The notes: a model not told the origin generated them from the sequence alone. A DNA stretch of 64,000 bases from an uncultured Clostridia bacterium (GCA_947631195.1 CANRKK010000004.1:35726-99725); one strand, 5' to 3'; counted from the stretch's first letter, positions 17,188 through 26,983 are shown. Numbers and translations are program-made.

Positions 17188-18248
17188 GAGATATAACTAT
17201 AGAGTTGTTGCAGCAAAAAAGCACGATACATTGCGGCGCGGGCACGTTTGAAAAATATGCCGCAGGTTTTGACCAAAAAAACGTGTTTGTAGTCACCGAT
17301 TCCAACGTTTTTGCGTGGTATCGCTACGATATCTGGCGCATGTTCGGCGACAAAGTGCCCGTGTATATAATTCCAGCGGGCGAGCCGAGCAAAAATCTGC
17401 GCTATCTCACCGCCGTCTTGAGGGAGATGCTCAACCACAACATGAAGCGTTCCTGCACCGTGGTGGCTTTCGGCGGCGGAGTAGTGGGCGATTTGGCGGG
17501 GCTTGCCGCGTCGTTATATATGCGCGGCGTGCATTTTGTGCAGATACCCACAACCCTTTTGGCGCAGGTTGACAGTTCGGTGGGCGGGAAAACGGCTATT
17601 GACTTCGACGGCGTAAAAAATATAATCGGCAGTTTTTACCAGCCCGAAACGGTTATTGCCGACCCGCGTTTTTTAAGCACGCTGCCCGAAAGGGAGATAA
17701 GGTGCGGCTTGGGCGAAATAATAAAGTACGGCGCGCTCAACCGCGGAATATACGGTCTTCTTCAGACAAACATAAACAATCTTAAATTTCCCGCCTTTCT
17801 CGAGGAGATAACCTATCACTGCATCAAGCATAAGGCGGAAGTGGTGGCGGCGGACGAGCACGATTTGAACGGCGTGCGCAAAACGCTGAATTTAGGTCAT
17901 ACCACGGGCCACGCGCTGGAACTGTACTACCGCAAAAAATCCCACGGCGAATTTGTATTGATCGGCATGTATTATGAGCTGTATATTGCCGAAAAGCTCG
18001 GCGCGTGCTCCAAAAGATATGCCTCCGCGCTCAGGAATATGATCGCGGCGGTAATACCAAAAATGCCCTTTTACGACGATATAGCGCAGGCTGCCGAAAT
18101 GGCCAAATACGACAAAAAGAACGTCGGGTGGGACGTTTCACTGGTAGTCCCCGCGGACGAGGGCGAAACAACCGAACTCATATTGCCTTTGGAACAATAT
18201 TCTAAGCTGCTTGCCGAATGTTCGGCAATGATAAAGGAGGGGCAATGA
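17184..18248 (+). CDS. aroB: 3-dehydroquinate synthase
   Basis: Converts DAHP to 3-dehydroquinate, the second pathway step, using NAD+ and a metal. The 354-residue protein shows the NAD-binding VAFGGGVVGDLAGLAASLYMRG, then PTTLLAQVDSSVGGKTAIDF, and the metal-ligand blocks GEIIKYG, LNLGHTTGHALE and SHGE. Start and stop each overlap the neighbouring aro genes by four bases. Confidence 0.96.
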   Translation: MRDITIELLQQKSTIHCGAGTFEKYAAGFDQKNVFVVTDSNVFAWYRYDIWRMFGDKVPVYIIPAGEPSKNLRYLTAVLREMLNHNMKRSCTVVAFGGGVVGDLAGLAASLYMRGVHFVQIPTTLLAQVDSSVGGKTAIDFDGVKNIIGSFYQPETVIADPRFLSTLPEREIRCGLGEIIKYGALNRGIYGLLQTNINNLKFPAFLEEITYHCIKHKAEVVAADEHDLNGVRKTLNLGHTTGHALELYYRKKSHGEFVLIGMYYELYIAEKLGACSKRYASALRNMIAAVIPKMPFYDDIAQAAEMAKYDKKNVGWDVSLVVPADEGETTELILPLEQYSKLLAECSAMIKEGQ

Positions 18249-19054
18249 AAGAACTTAAACTGGCTGTAATCGGCAAGGATGTGTCGGCCTCGCAGAGTCC
18301 CGAAATCCACAATTTTATTGCGGGCAAAATGGGCAACAAAATCACCTATGCAAAAATCTCCCTGCCCGAGAGCAGTTTTGAAGATGAAATAGAGGGCGTG
18401 ATAGCAAGTTTTGACGGCTTTAACGTCACGATCCCGTATAAAATTTCCGTAATTCCCCATCTGAAAAAAGTTGCGGGCGACGCGGCCGTATTCGGGGCCG
18501 TAAACACGGTTACGTCGTGCGATTTGTGCGGCTACAACACGGATGGCATGGGCTTTATGATGTCCCTTCATTGCAACGGCGTTGACGTGGGCAATACCGC
18601 GGCGCTTGTTCTGGGAGCGGGCGGCGCAGGCAGAAGCGTTGCCAAAAAGCTCCTCGACGCGGGTGCAAAAGTCAGCGTATATGACAGGGTGTACGCAAAT
18701 GCCTGCCGTTTGGCGCGGGAATTTGAGGGAGTGGAACCGCTGGAAAGCATCAAAACACAACCCTACTTTCTCATCGTAAACGCAACCGGCGTGGGCATGC
18801 ACAATTCGGTAGGGACGTCGCCCGCGGACAGGGAGCTGATATCCCTCTGCAACGTCGCGGCGGACCTCATCTACTTTCCCAAAAAAAGCAGATTTCTGGA
18901 GATAGCCGAAGGTTGCGGCAAAAAGATCATAAACGGCGAAGGCATGCTGTTTTATCAGGCGTATTTTTCCGAGTGCATATACTGCGGGGAATCGCCCGAC
19001 GGCGCCCAAGCGGTAAAACTATTCAACGAATATATAGAGGAAAAGACAAAATGA
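18245..19054 (+). CDS. aroE: Shikimate dehydrogenase
   Basis: Reduces 3-dehydroshikimate with NADPH. I start at 18245, in the ATGA overlap with aroB and just after AAAGGAGGGGC, rather than at an earlier in-frame codon inside aroB; this gives 269 residues. Motifs are SASQSPEIHN (substrate), FNVTIPYK with the catalytic lysine, AVNTV, the NADP-binding VLGAGGAGRSVAKKLLD and NATGVGM. It overlaps aroQ by four bases. Confidence 0.95.
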   Translation: MKELKLAVIGKDVSASQSPEIHNFIAGKMGNKITYAKISLPESSFEDEIEGVIASFDGFNVTIPYKISVIPHLKKVAGDAAVFGAVNTVTSCDLCGYNTDGMGFMMSLHCNGVDVGNTAALVLGAGGAGRSVAKKLLDAGAKVSVYDRVYANACRLAREFEGVEPLESIKTQPYFLIVNATGVGMHNSVGTSPADRELISLCNVAADLIYFPKKSRFLEIAEGCGKKIINGEGMLFYQAYFSECIYCGESPDGAQAVKLFNEYIEEKTK

Positions 19055-19461
19055 AATTTCTTTTTATCAACGGCGTAAATCTCAACATGACGGGAATAAG
19101 GGAAAAGGGAGTTTACGGCCTGCAGACCCTTGAGGAAATCAACGCCGAAATAGCCGCCCGTTTCAGCGGCGACGAGTGCGAATTTTATCAAAGCAATTCC
19201 GAAGGCGATATTTGCTCCAAATTGCACGCGGCTTCCTGCGACGGCATAATTTTAAATGCGGGCGCATATACCCACTACAGCTATGCCATACGCGACGCAA
19301 TCGCTTCCATCTCAATTCCCGTCGTGGAGGTGCATATGTCCAACGTCCACTCGCGCGAAGAATTCCGCAGGACGTCCGTAATTTCACCCGTATGCAAGGG
19401 GGTAATAGCGGGCTTCGGCAAAAACAGCTATATTCTTGCCGCCGAGAGCTTTAAGCTATGA
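19051..19461 (+). CDS. aroQ: 3-dehydroquinate dehydratase, type II
   Basis: Removes water from 3-dehydroquinate. At 136 residues it is slightly shorter than the usual 145. INGVNLNMTGIRE is the N-terminal block, QSNSEGDI and NAGAYTHYSYAIRDA surround the active site, and EVHMSNVHSREEFRRTS ends it. Type I and type II enzymes are unrelated; the sequence clearly fits type II. It sits in the coupled aro chain, overlapping aroE and aroK by four bases each. Confidence 0.94.
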   Translation: MKFLFINGVNLNMTGIREKGVYGLQTLEEINAEIAARFSGDECEFYQSNSEGDICSKLHAASCDGIILNAGAYTHYSYAIRDAIASISIPVVEVHMSNVHSREEFRRTSVISPVCKGVIAGFGKNSYILAAESFKL

Positions 19462-19952
19462 ATATTGTTCTTGCGGGGATGCCCGGCTGCGGCAAATCGA
19501 CGGTCGGCGGAGCGCTTTCAAAGATGCTCAAACGGGAACTTCTCGATACCGACGCGCTCATTGTTGAAAAACACGGCGATATTTCCGCTATTTTTGCAAC
19601 GTACGGCGAGGAGTATTTCCGTAAATTGGAGCGGGAGGCGGTTGAATTTGCGGCGGCGCAGCGTGACGTCGTAATTTCCACGGGCGGAGGATGCCTTGCC
19701 GACGCACAAAACGTTGCCGTACTGCGCAAAAACGGAAAAATAATTTATTTAAAAACCGAAATTCGGGAACTTTTGAGGCGACTGGACGGAGACGATACCC
19801 GCCCGCTTTTGGCGGGCGACGCCGAGGCCAATTTAAAAAATTTATACGCGCGCCGCGCTTTAAGCTATGAGCGGGCCGCCGATTTTACCGTTCGGACGGA
19901 CGGTCTCATGCCCGAACAGATTGCCGAAAAAATCACGGAGCTATTAAAATGA
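19458..19952 (+). CDS. aroK: Shikimate kinase
   Basis: Phosphorylates shikimate with ATP. The 164-residue P-loop kinase has Walker A GMPGCGKST at residues 7-15, the shikimate-binding LDTDALIVEKHGDISAIF, the GGG loop STGGGCL and the lid arginines in DDTRPLL. It overlaps aroQ and the following dehydrogenase gene by four bases each. Confidence 0.94.
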   Translation: MNIVLAGMPGCGKSTVGGALSKMLKRELLDTDALIVEKHGDISAIFATYGEEYFRKLEREAVEFAAAQRDVVISTGGGCLADAQNVAVLRKNGKIIYLKTEIRELLRRLDGDDTRPLLAGDAEANLKNLYARRALSYERAADFTVRTDGLMPEQIAEKITELLK

Positions 19953-20671
19953 AAACAGCGCTTATAACGGGAGGCACAAAGGGAATAGGCAAGGCGATAG
20001 CGTTCGCCTTTTTGCAAAGGGGGTACGAGGTGGTGCTCAACTACGATTCTGACGAGCCCGCCGCCCTCGCCGCGCAGGAAGAATTCAACATAATGGGCTA
20101 TTGCCCGCTGCTACTCCGCGCCGACGTTTCGGACGAGCGGCAGGTTGCGGAAATGCTGGGTGAATTCTTTTCGATATACGGCAGGCTGGACGTGCTCGTA
20201 AACAACGCAGGTATTTCCCGCGTGAATATAATACAGAACACAACCGCGGAGGAGTGGGACAAAATTTTCGGCGTAAATATTCGCGGAGCCTTTCTGTGTT
20301 GCCGCGAGGCGGTGGACAAAATGATAGGCCGCGGCGGCAGCATAATAAATATTGCCTCCATCTGGGGCGAAGTGGGCGCGAGTTGCGAGGTGGCCTATTC
20401 TGCCTCCAAAGGCGCGCTGATAGCCTTCACCAAGGCGCTCGCCAAGGAGCTTGCACCCTCCAAAATCCGCGTCAACTGCGTGTCCCCGGGCGTGATAAAC
20501 ACCGAGATGAATTCACATCTATCCTCCGCCGAAATGGACGATTTGGTTGACAGAATACCGCTCGGCAGGCTCGGCCGTCCCGAAGACGTCGCGGACGCCT
20601 GCGTATTTCTTGCCGAAACGCCCTACGTTACGGGGGAAATTTTGTCGGTGGGCGGCGGTTTTGCAAAGTAA
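19949..20671 (+). CDS. Short-chain dehydrogenase, FabG-like
   Basis: A 240-residue Rossmann-fold oxidoreductase. GGTKGIGKA (residues 8-16) binds NAD(P), NNAG is at about 85-88, and the catalytic Ser, Tyr and Lys are in IASIWG, AYSASKG. The C-terminus GEILSVGGGFAK matches FabG (3-oxoacyl-ACP reductase). It is coupled to aroK by a four-base overlap and ends the aro operon; no other fatty-acid gene lies nearby, so its substrate may differ from that of FabG. Confidence 0.85.
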   Translation: MKTALITGGTKGIGKAIAFAFLQRGYEVVLNYDSDEPAALAAQEEFNIMGYCPLLLRADVSDERQVAEMLGEFFSIYGRLDVLVNNAGISRVNIIQNTTAEEWDKIFGVNIRGAFLCCREAVDKMIGRGGSIINIASIWGEVGASCEVAYSASKGALIAFTKALAKELAPSKIRVNCVSPGVINTEMNSHLSSAEMDDLVDRIPLGRLGRPEDVADACVFLAETPYVTGEILSVGGGFAK

Positions 20672-20741
20672 TTCTGTAAAAATATAAATAATTTTTTTAT
20701 AAAAAAAGGAAAAACGGAAAATTTTTCGTAAAACAATTAAG

Positions 20742-21770
20742 ATGGAAGATAAAGCAGATTTAAAAGAACGCACATATGCCATAGAGGAGGTTTTTTTATC
20801 GCCCTTCGCATGCAAATCCAACTGTTCGCGCGGCAGGCTCAGGGATGAGAAACCGTGCAGTATGCGCACGGACTTCCAGCGCGACAGGGACAGGATTATT
20901 TATTGCAAGTCTTTCAGAAGATTAAAAAATAAAACGCAGGTGTTCTTTTCGCCCGAAGGCGACCACTACATAACGCGCCTGACGCATACTCTCGACGTTG
21001 CGCAGATAGCCCGCAGCATTGCGCGCGCGCTTGCGTTGAACGAGGATTTGACCGAGGCTATTGCGCTGGGGCACGACCTCGGGCACACCCCTTTCGGGCA
21101 CAGCGGCGAAAGAATTTTAAACAAGTTGTCGCCCACGGGTTTTAAACATAACGAACAGTCCCTGCGCGTAGCGGACGTTCTGGAAAAGGACGGCAGGGGA
21201 CTAAACCTCACCTACGAGGTGCGCGACGGCATCTTGAACCATCCCAAAAACGGCAAGCCCGCAACTTTGGAGGGAATGTGTGTCTCCATTGCGGATAGGG
21301 TCGCCTATATCAACCACGATTTGGACGACGCCGTCCGCGCGGGGCTTTTGACGGAAAACGACGTGCCCAAAGATATCCGTTCGGTGCTGGGCAGCGGCTC
21401 GCGCGAGCGCATAAACAGGGCGATTTATTCCGTTTACGAAACGAGCAGAGGTCAAAATTTTGTTAAAATGGGAGACGAGATAGAGGAGGCAAGCGAGGCG
21501 TTCCGCACGTTTATGTTCCAAAACGTATATTATTCGGGCACGGCCAAGCGCGAGGAGCAAAAGGCCGAGAGGATGCTGACGATAATGTACGAGTACTACA
21601 TAAAAAACATCGACCAATTGCCCGACACGTACACAAAACTTCTCCAAAGGTTTTCCCCCGAACAGGTTGTGTGCGATTATATTTCATCCATGACCGACAG
21701 GTATGCCATATATACGTTCAACAGGATATATGTGCCCAGGGGCTGGAGCTTTATAGACGAAAACAATTAA
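20742..21770 (+). CDS. dgt: dGTP triphosphohydrolase-like HD-domain protein
   Basis: Hydrolyses dNTPs to deoxynucleoside and triphosphate. In this 342-residue HD protein the metal ligands are His82 (RLTHTLDV), His111-Asp112 (GHDLGHTPFGH) and a later aspartate in HDLDDAV. FQRDRDRIIYCKSFRRLKNKTQVF precedes the HD core as in the family. The ribosome site is weak; the chosen ATG gives the normal length. One base separates its stop from dnaG, and in many Clostridia this gene heads the dnaG-rpoD operon. Confidence 0.9.
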   Translation: MEDKADLKERTYAIEEVFLSPFACKSNCSRGRLRDEKPCSMRTDFQRDRDRIIYCKSFRRLKNKTQVFFSPEGDHYITRLTHTLDVAQIARSIARALALNEDLTEAIALGHDLGHTPFGHSGERILNKLSPTGFKHNEQSLRVADVLEKDGRGLNLTYEVRDGILNHPKNGKPATLEGMCVSIADRVAYINHDLDDAVRAGLLTENDVPKDIRSVLGSGSRERINRAIYSVYETSRGQNFVKMGDEIEEASEAFRTFMFQNVYYSGTAKREEQKAERMLTIMYEYYIKNIDQLPDTYTKLLQRFSPEQVVCDYISSMTDRYAIYTFNRIYVPRGWSFIDENN

Positions 21771-21771
21771 A

Positions 21772-23565
21772 ATGGCAGATACGTTTGCTGAGTTTATCAC
21801 AACTCTTAAAGAAAAACTGAATATAGTGGACGTGGTTGCGGGTTACATAGGGCTTGAAAAGCGCGGCACGAGTTATTGGGCGTGCTGTCCCTTCCATCAT
21901 GAAAAAACGCCCTCCTTTGCAGTCAGCGAGCCCGACCAGTTTTATCATTGTTTCGGCTGCGGCGAGTCGGGCGACATAATCAAGTTCGTAAAGGAAATGG
22001 AAAACATTGACTTTATGGACGCGGTAAAACTGCTTGCCGAGCGCGCCAAACTTACCGTCCCGCAAAGCGGATACGATAACCAAAGGACGGTCGAACAAAA
22101 GAGAAAGCGGGATACGTTGCTTAAAATTTTGAACGACACCGCGCATTTTTATTTGGACAACCTCAATTCCGGAAAAGCGGACGAGCATATAGAATATATA
22201 TTAAAGAGGCAGATTCCGTCGGGCATAGTCCGCACGTTCGGGCTGGGCGCGTCGCTCAATTTCACCGACTTGCCCGCCTATCTTTTAAGAAAGGGATATA
22301 ACAAGCAGGATATGCTCGACAGCGGAGTAATAAATTCCATCGACGGCAAACTCGTCGATTCGCAGGGCGGCAGGCTGATATTCCCCATCATCAACGCCAT
22401 GGGCGAAGTGATTGCTTTTGGCGGCAGGGCACTTAAAAAGGTGGATTTTGGCAAATATAAAAATACTAAGGATACCATTGTCTTTAACAAAAGTAAAAAC
22501 CTGTACAACATCAATCTTCTAAAAAAACTCAAAACGTCCCAAACTATCAGGGAAGTGATAATGGTAGAGGGCTATATGGATACCATTTCTCTCTATCAGG
22601 CGGGATTCAAAAATGTAGTCGCCAGCATGGGGACTTCGCTCACGCAGGACCAGGCGCGGCTCATCAAACGATATACCGACAACGTGCTGATAAGTTACGA
22701 CGGGGACGCGGCGGGGCAAAAGGCAAATCTGCGCGGGCTTGAAATTTTAAAAAACGAGGGTCTGAACGTAAAAGTCGTGCCGCTCGTGGACAATCTCGAC
22801 CCCGACGACGTGATAAAACAGCTCGGCGCCGAGGGCTACAGGGGCTGCCTGAACAGGGCAATGCCGCTGATAGATTTCAAAATCCATGCGCTCGAAAGCC
22901 AATACGATCTCACCAAAAGCGAAGAAAAGCGCCGCTTTGTGGCCGAGGCTATAAAGGTAATAAAAACGGCGGACAGCGCCACCGAACAGGAAGATTTGCT
23001 TAAGGCTCTGCGCGACGTCTCGGGAATAACTTACGAGTCTTTGAAGCGGGATTTGAATTCCGTGCCCGCGGAAAAGCGCGCCGAACCGCAAAACGTCGCC
23101 GAGCGTAAGGACACGGCAACCGTTTCGGAACGGGCTTCCCGCTATGTCGTTGCGGCCTATCTGTTCGGGGCCAGGTTTGCCGCCGAAGTGCCGATAAACG
23201 ATATCGTATTTGAAAACGACGTACATTCGATAATCGCCAATTATATCCGTTCCAAACAGATAATGGAGGAGCGCGTTCAGCCTGCGGAATTGTTCGAGTT
23301 CTTTGAGGAGAACAGCCCCGAATACGGCGAACTGTGCCACATACTCGACTATTCCGACGGCAACCGTTTCAATGGCGAAGTGGCCGAAAAATATTTTTTC
23401 GACTGCATAAAGAGGCTTAAAACGGATGAAATAGACAGGCAAATAGCCCGTTTGAAAACATTGATCGAAAAGGAGCAGGACAGCGCGGCCCGCTTGCGGC
23501 TGGCGCAGTCCATGCAACAACTTATACAAACAAAAAGGAAAATTAAAAGCGGAGATAAGCAATGA
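21772..23565 (+). CDS. dnaG: DNA primase
   Basis: Makes RNA primers for replication. The 597-residue protein has the N-terminal CHC2 zinc finger (Cys39, His42, Cys60, Cys63), the RNA polymerase domain with [17 protein letters not shown], and the Toprim core with Glu266 in VEGYMDT and the SYDGDAAGQ aspartates near residue 305. The C-terminal region (after about 430) is poorly conserved, as expected for the helicase-binding domain. It is coupled to rpoD by a four-base overlap. Confidence 0.96.
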   Translation: MADTFAEFITTLKEKLNIVDVVAGYIGLEKRGTSYWACCPFHHEKTPSFAVSEPDQFYHCFGCGESGDIIKFVKEMENIDFMDAVKLLAERAKLTVPQSGYDNQRTVEQKRKRDTLLKILNDTAHFYLDNLNSGKADEHIEYILKRQIPSGIVRTFGLGASLNFTDLPAYLLRKGYNKQDMLDSGVINSIDGKLVDSQGGRLIFPIINAMGEVIAFGGRALKKVDFGKYKNTKDTIVFNKSKNLYNINLLKKLKTSQTIREVIMVEGYMDTISLYQAGFKNVVASMGTSLTQDQARLIKRYTDNVLISYDGDAAGQKANLRGLEILKNEGLNVKVVPLVDNLDPDDVIKQLGAEGYRGCLNRAMPLIDFKIHALESQYDLTKSEEKRRFVAEAIKVIKTADSATEQEDLLKALRDVSGITYESLKRDLNSVPAEKRAEPQNVAERKDTATVSERASRYVVAAYLFGARFAAEVPINDIVFENDVHSIIANYIRSKQIMEERVQPAELFEFFEENSPEYGELCHILDYSDGNRFNGEVAEKYFFDCIKRLKTDEIDRQIARLKTLIEKEQDSAARLRLAQSMQQLIQTKRKIKSGDKQ

Positions 23566-24620
23566 ATCTATCCGACCAGAAATTGTATGAAATTTTAAAA
23601 CAGATAATCGACACTTACGGCGCAAAGGGTTCGATAACCACCAACAGCCTGTGCGATATCATGGAAAAGTATGAAACCACCCCCGCCCAGATGGACTTTG
23701 TGTACAAATCTATCGCGGAGGCGGGCATACAGATAATCGACGAGGCCGAGCGCGACAAGGAACTCTATGAACAGGCGCTGTCCGATATAGGTCTCGACGA
23801 CCCCGTCAAGATGTATTTGAAGGATATAGGCAGGGTGCCCCTTCTTTCCGCCGAAGACGAAATCGAACTCGCCCGCAGGATGCAGGAGGGGGACGACGAG
23901 GCGAAAAAGAAACTGTCCGAAGCCAATTTAAGACTCGTCGTTTCAATCGCAAAGCGCTATGTGGGGCGCGGCATGCTCTTTCTGGATCTGATTCAGGAAG
24001 GCAATCTCGGGCTGATGAAGGCGGTTGAAAAATTCGATTATCAAAAGGGTTTTAAGTTTTCTACGTATGCGACGTGGTGGATAAGGCAGGCGATAACGAG
24101 GGCGATAGCCGACCAGGCGCGCACGATAAGAATACCCGTGCATATGGTTGAAACCATAAATAAACTCACGCGCGTATCGCGTATTCTATTGCAGAAGTAC
24201 GGCAGGGACCCCACCGCGGCGGAAATCGCCAAAGAAATGGGAATCAGCGAGGAGCGCGTGCGCGAAATTCAAAAGATAGCGCAGGACCCCGTCTCTCTCG
24301 AAACGCCTATTGGAGAGGAAGAGGACAGCCATTTGGGCGATTTTATCGAGGATGAAACCACGGTTACGCCGTCGGACAGCGTATCTACGACGATGCTGAA
24401 AGAAACTTTGCTCGGCGTTTTGAACAGCCTCACCCCCCGCGAGGAGAAAGTGCTGAGACTGCGCTACGGCGTGGACGACGGCAGGCCCAGAACGCTCGAG
24501 GAAGTCGGCAAAGAATTTAATGTAACGAGGGAGCGTATCCGCCAGATAGAGGCAAAGGCTTTGAGAAAACTCAGGCATCCTTCGCGGTCAAAGCACCTTA
24601 AAGATTTCCTCGATACCTGA
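23562..24620 (+). CDS. rpoD: Primary RNA polymerase sigma factor (sigma-A)
   Basis: The housekeeping sigma factor, 352 residues. Region 1.2 is [21 protein letters not shown]; regions 2.1-2.4 contain [27 protein letters not shown] and [17 protein letters not shown], which melts and reads the -10 box; region 4.2 is the helix-turn-helix [20 protein letters not shown]. Region 1.1 is short. It follows dnaG with a four-base overlap and overlaps trmK by one base. The TTGACA/TATAAT promoters noted in this window are its expected targets. Confidence 0.96.
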   Translation: MNLSDQKLYEILKQIIDTYGAKGSITTNSLCDIMEKYETTPAQMDFVYKSIAEAGIQIIDEAERDKELYEQALSDIGLDDPVKMYLKDIGRVPLLSAEDEIELARRMQEGDDEAKKKLSEANLRLVVSIAKRYVGRGMLFLDLIQEGNLGLMKAVEKFDYQKGFKFSTYATWWIRQAITRAIADQARTIRIPVHMVETINKLTRVSRILLQKYGRDPTAAEIAKEMGISEERVREIQKIAQDPVSLETPIGEEEDSHLGDFIEDETTVTPSDSVSTTMLKETLLGVLNSLTPREEKVLRLRYGVDDGRPRTLEEVGKEFNVTRERIRQIEAKALRKLRHPSRSKHLKDFLDT

Positions 24621-25267
24621 TGGGCAGGATCGATAAACTTTGCAAGTATCTTTCGCCCTGCGCGTCTTTTGCCGATATAGGCTGCGACCACGGCTATTGC
24701 ACGCAGTATATGCTTAAAAACAACCTTTGCCAAAGTGCGGTTGTTTCGGACGTCAGCGAAAAATGCCTGCAAAAAGCCGAGCGGCTTTTAAAAAATTATA
24801 TCGAAGCAGGCAAATGCAAACCGGTGTGTTGCTACGGCCTCGAAAAAATCGAGCCGTCAACCGACCTCGTTTTGATTGCCGGCATGGGCGGAGAGGAGAT
24901 AATTTCCATACTCAAATCCGCCTATATCCCCGAAAATTTTGTTCTGCAGCCTATGCGCAACGTGCGCAAGCTCCGCGAGTATCTCTTGCAGAGCGGGGCG
25001 GCAATCACACGCGACGACGTCTTTGAAAGCGGCGGAAAGTACTATTTTGTAATCTGCGGCAGGCGGAACGGACGCGGCCTTACATATTCGGGAGCCCGTT
25101 TGGAGTTCGGCTACGGCGACCCCGCCGGGGACCTCGGCGGTTATCTTATGGAGGAACTTGCCAAAAAGCGCGGCTATTTAACCCGCGACCCCGGCCCCGG
25201 CCAACGCGCCGCCATTATACAAGACATAAAATCGATTGAGGAGTTTTTAAAGGGTGAAATCAGTTGA
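24620..25267 (+). CDS. trmK: tRNA (adenine22-N1)-methyltransferase, TrmK family
   Basis: Methylates A22 in the D-loop of bacterial tRNAs using S-adenosylmethionine. The 215-residue protein has the SAM-binding ADIGCDHGYCTQYML at about 18-32, the LIAGMGGEEI motif at about 87-96 and QPMRNVRKLREYL, all typical of this DUF633 family. It starts in the TGATG junction with rpoD and overlaps the Nif3-like gene by 14 bases, an arrangement common in Firmicutes. Confidence 0.92.
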   Translation: MGRIDKLCKYLSPCASFADIGCDHGYCTQYMLKNNLCQSAVVSDVSEKCLQKAERLLKNYIEAGKCKPVCCYGLEKIEPSTDLVLIAGMGGEEIISILKSAYIPENFVLQPMRNVRKLREYLLQSGAAITRDDVFESGGKYYFVICGRRNGRGLTYSGARLEFGYGDPAGDLGGYLMEELAKKRGYLTRDPGPGQRAAIIQDIKSIEEFLKGEIS

Positions 25268-26036
25268 ACTTTTGCACCTTTTGGAGTGCGTAGGACCGTT
25301 GTCCGTATCCGAAGATTTTTGCAAAAAGTGCCACGCCTACGACAACAGCGGCATACTTGTGGACAGCGGGGAGGAAATCAACGGCATATTGTTTTCCCTC
25401 GATTTATCGCAAAACAGCCTTAACAGGGCCAAAGAACTGGGCTTTAACGCAATTGTAACCCATCACCCCGCAATTTTCGGGCCGCTCAGTTCCGTATCGG
25501 TCTGCGATTATAAGAGCAAACTTATCGCCGAGTGCATAAGAAGCGGCATAACGGTGATATCCATGCACCTTAATTTTGACGCGGCGCCCGAGGGAATAGA
25601 CTACTACATGATGCGCGGGCTCGGCGGCAGCGCGGGCAAAACGTCTGTAAAACTCGAGGGCGGCGCATACGGCAGGGTGTACGACGTAGAACCCGATAAG
25701 CTCTGCAACTACGTGGAGTATATAAAGGCCAATTTCAATTCAAAGCGGGTGATTTATTACGGCGACGCCGACAAGAAAGTTGCGCGCGCGGCTTCCTTTT
25801 GCGGGGCAGGCTGCGACGATTCGGCGATAGATTTTGCCGACGGGGAAAATGCGGACGTATTCATATCTTCCGATTTAAAACACCACCAGATATCCGCCCT
25901 TCTCGCGCGCGGCATAGCCGTCGTGATCGTCACGCACTATGCTGCCGAAAATTACGGATTCAATAAAATTTATAATAAATTAATCGAGGAACTCAATGTC
26001 CCCGCCGCGTTTTATTGCGACGAGAGCATGTTGTGA
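25254..26036 (+). CDS. Nif3-like dinuclear metal-centre protein
   Basis: A 260-residue member of the Nif3/YqfO (DUF34) family, often annotated as GTP cyclohydrolase 1 type 2. The metal-binding residues are visible in NAIVTHHPAIF (HH), SMHLNFDAAPEG and, near the end, DLKHHQ and THYAAE. It lacks the extra central domain of the longer YqfO proteins. The function in bacteria is uncertain. It is coupled to trmK, a very common pairing. Confidence 0.88.
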   Translation: MKSVELLHLLECVGPLSVSEDFCKKCHAYDNSGILVDSGEEINGILFSLDLSQNSLNRAKELGFNAIVTHHPAIFGPLSSVSVCDYKSKLIAECIRSGITVISMHLNFDAAPEGIDYYMMRGLGGSAGKTSVKLEGGAYGRVYDVEPDKLCNYVEYIKANFNSKRVIYYGDADKKVARAASFCGAGCDDSAIDFADGENADVFISSDLKHHQISALLARGIAVVIVTHYAAENYGFNKIYNKLIEELNVPAAFYCDESML

Positions 26037-26054
26037 GTTCCGCAGGAGTACTAT

Positions 26055-26756
26055 ATGACCTATGTTGAACAACTTTTAAAGTATCAGGACGAAGACGAAA
26101 AGCTCTTGAAGGTTGAGCGCGAACTTGCCGGCTCGCAGGAGAGAAAAAATCTCGCGCAGGCCGTCAATTTTGTAACCAAGGCCACCGAAAGACTCGAAGC
26201 GCTTGACGGCAAGGCGCTGTCCCTTTCGCTTACGCTCGAACAGCTCAACAAAAAATACGCCGAAGTTGCCGAAGTCCTTGCCGAGTTCGAAAATCTCGAC
26301 GAGCTCTTGGAGGGAGGGGCCGATATCGCCTTCTATAAGAAGAATCTTGCCCAGATTTCCGACAAGCTGAAAACAATCAAGCAGGAAGTTGCCAATTTAA
26401 CCAAGTCGATAAAGGAGTCCAACGAGGAATTCCAAACCCTTTACACCAAGTACCGCGCGATGCAAAAGCAGGGCAAAGAGTTTCAGGAAGCGTACGAAAA
26501 GCTCAAGTCCGAAAAGCGCGCCGAAAGCGAAGTGATAAAAAAGGAGCTTGAAAAACTCGCGGCGGATATCGCCCCCGAGGTAATGCAGCGCTACCAATCC
26601 AAACGCAGCGAACGCATATTCCCCATTCTGTGCCCCGAAAAAGCGGGCAGATGTTCCAAATGCGGCTCGGAACTTTCCCTTGCCGACAAGGAAAAATTGC
26701 TATCTGGCAAAGTCGTCGAGTGCGATAACTGCCACAGATTCATATACAAACTGTAA
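26055..26756 (+). CDS. Coiled-coil protein with C-terminal zinc ribbon
   Basis: A 233-residue protein with long coiled-coil helices over residues 10-185 and a C4 zinc ribbon at the end (CPEKAGRCSKCG ... VVECDNC). This is the architecture of the CT398/Cdsz family (C4-type zinc ribbon domain), which often follows trmK and nif3-like genes; no clear function is established. It lies 18 bases after the Nif3-like gene and probably ends this operon. Confidence 0.82.
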   Translation: MTYVEQLLKYQDEDEKLLKVERELAGSQERKNLAQAVNFVTKATERLEALDGKALSLSLTLEQLNKKYAEVAEVLAEFENLDELLEGGADIAFYKKNLAQISDKLKTIKQEVANLTKSIKESNEEFQTLYTKYRAMQKQGKEFQEAYEKLKSEKRAESEVIKKELEKLAADIAPEVMQRYQSKRSERIFPILCPEKAGRCSKCGSELSLADKEKLLSGKVVECDNCHRFIYKL

Positions 26757-26765
26757 CGGCCGTAT

Positions 26766-26780
26766 TGTGCAATATGCACA
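26766..26780. promoter_or_regulatory. Small palindrome upstream of the 26798 promoter
   Basis: TGTGCA-ATA-TGCACA, a perfect 6-bp inverted repeat about 18 bases before the -35 box. It could be an operator; nothing else supports it. Confidence 0.3.
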
Positions 26781-26797
26781 AATATGCATACTTTTTC

Positions 26798-26826
26798 TTG
26801 ACAACAAACCGATTTTATGTTAAATT
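26798..26826 (+). promoter_or_regulatory. Sigma-A promoter for a possible small RNA
   Basis: TTGACA, 17 bases, TAAATT. It lies 157 bases before the next gene, which has its own promoter, and is followed by structured non-coding sequence. Confidence 0.6.
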
Positions 26827-26832
26827 AATATA

Positions 26833-26925
26833 ACCCAAACGGGTACTATTATCACGGCGGAAAAGCTGTAAACAATAGGGGAAAAAGAGAGGTTGGCGGC
26901 GATAAATTTCCGCCAACCTTATCTT
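26833..26925 (+). ncRNA. Candidate structured small RNA or leader
   Basis: Between a promoter and a hairpin lie about 90 bases with no open frame but good folding potential. ACCC-AAAC-GGGT is a small stem; CTATT ... AATAG encloses ACGGC ... GCTGT; a purine-rich linker GGGGAAAAAGAGAG leads into AGGTTGGCGG paired with CCGCCAACCT (26890-26919). The last stem resembles a terminator but has only a weak T run. I do not recognise a riboswitch class. The downstream gene has a separate promoter at 26931. Confidence 0.35.
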
Positions 26926-26930
26926 ATGTA

Positions 26931-26959
26931 TTGACATATTTTTACGGCGGTAGTAAAAT
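26931..26959 (+). promoter_or_regulatory. Promoter of the SGNH hydrolase gene
   Basis: TTGACA, 17 bases, TAAAAT; the start codon at 26984 is 24 bases past the -10 box. Confidence 0.75.
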
Positions 26960-26983
26960 CAATTTAGTTTGCGAGGCATAGCT

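Noticed and set aside
18071..19009. A 312-codon minus-strand open frame opposite aroB and aroE
   Set aside because: It overlaps two clear enzymes over its full length and has no ribosome site.
26833..26925. A known riboswitch (guanidine, fluoride, ZTP, c-di-GMP) or SRP RNA
   Set aside because: None of the conserved cores of these classes could be found by eye.
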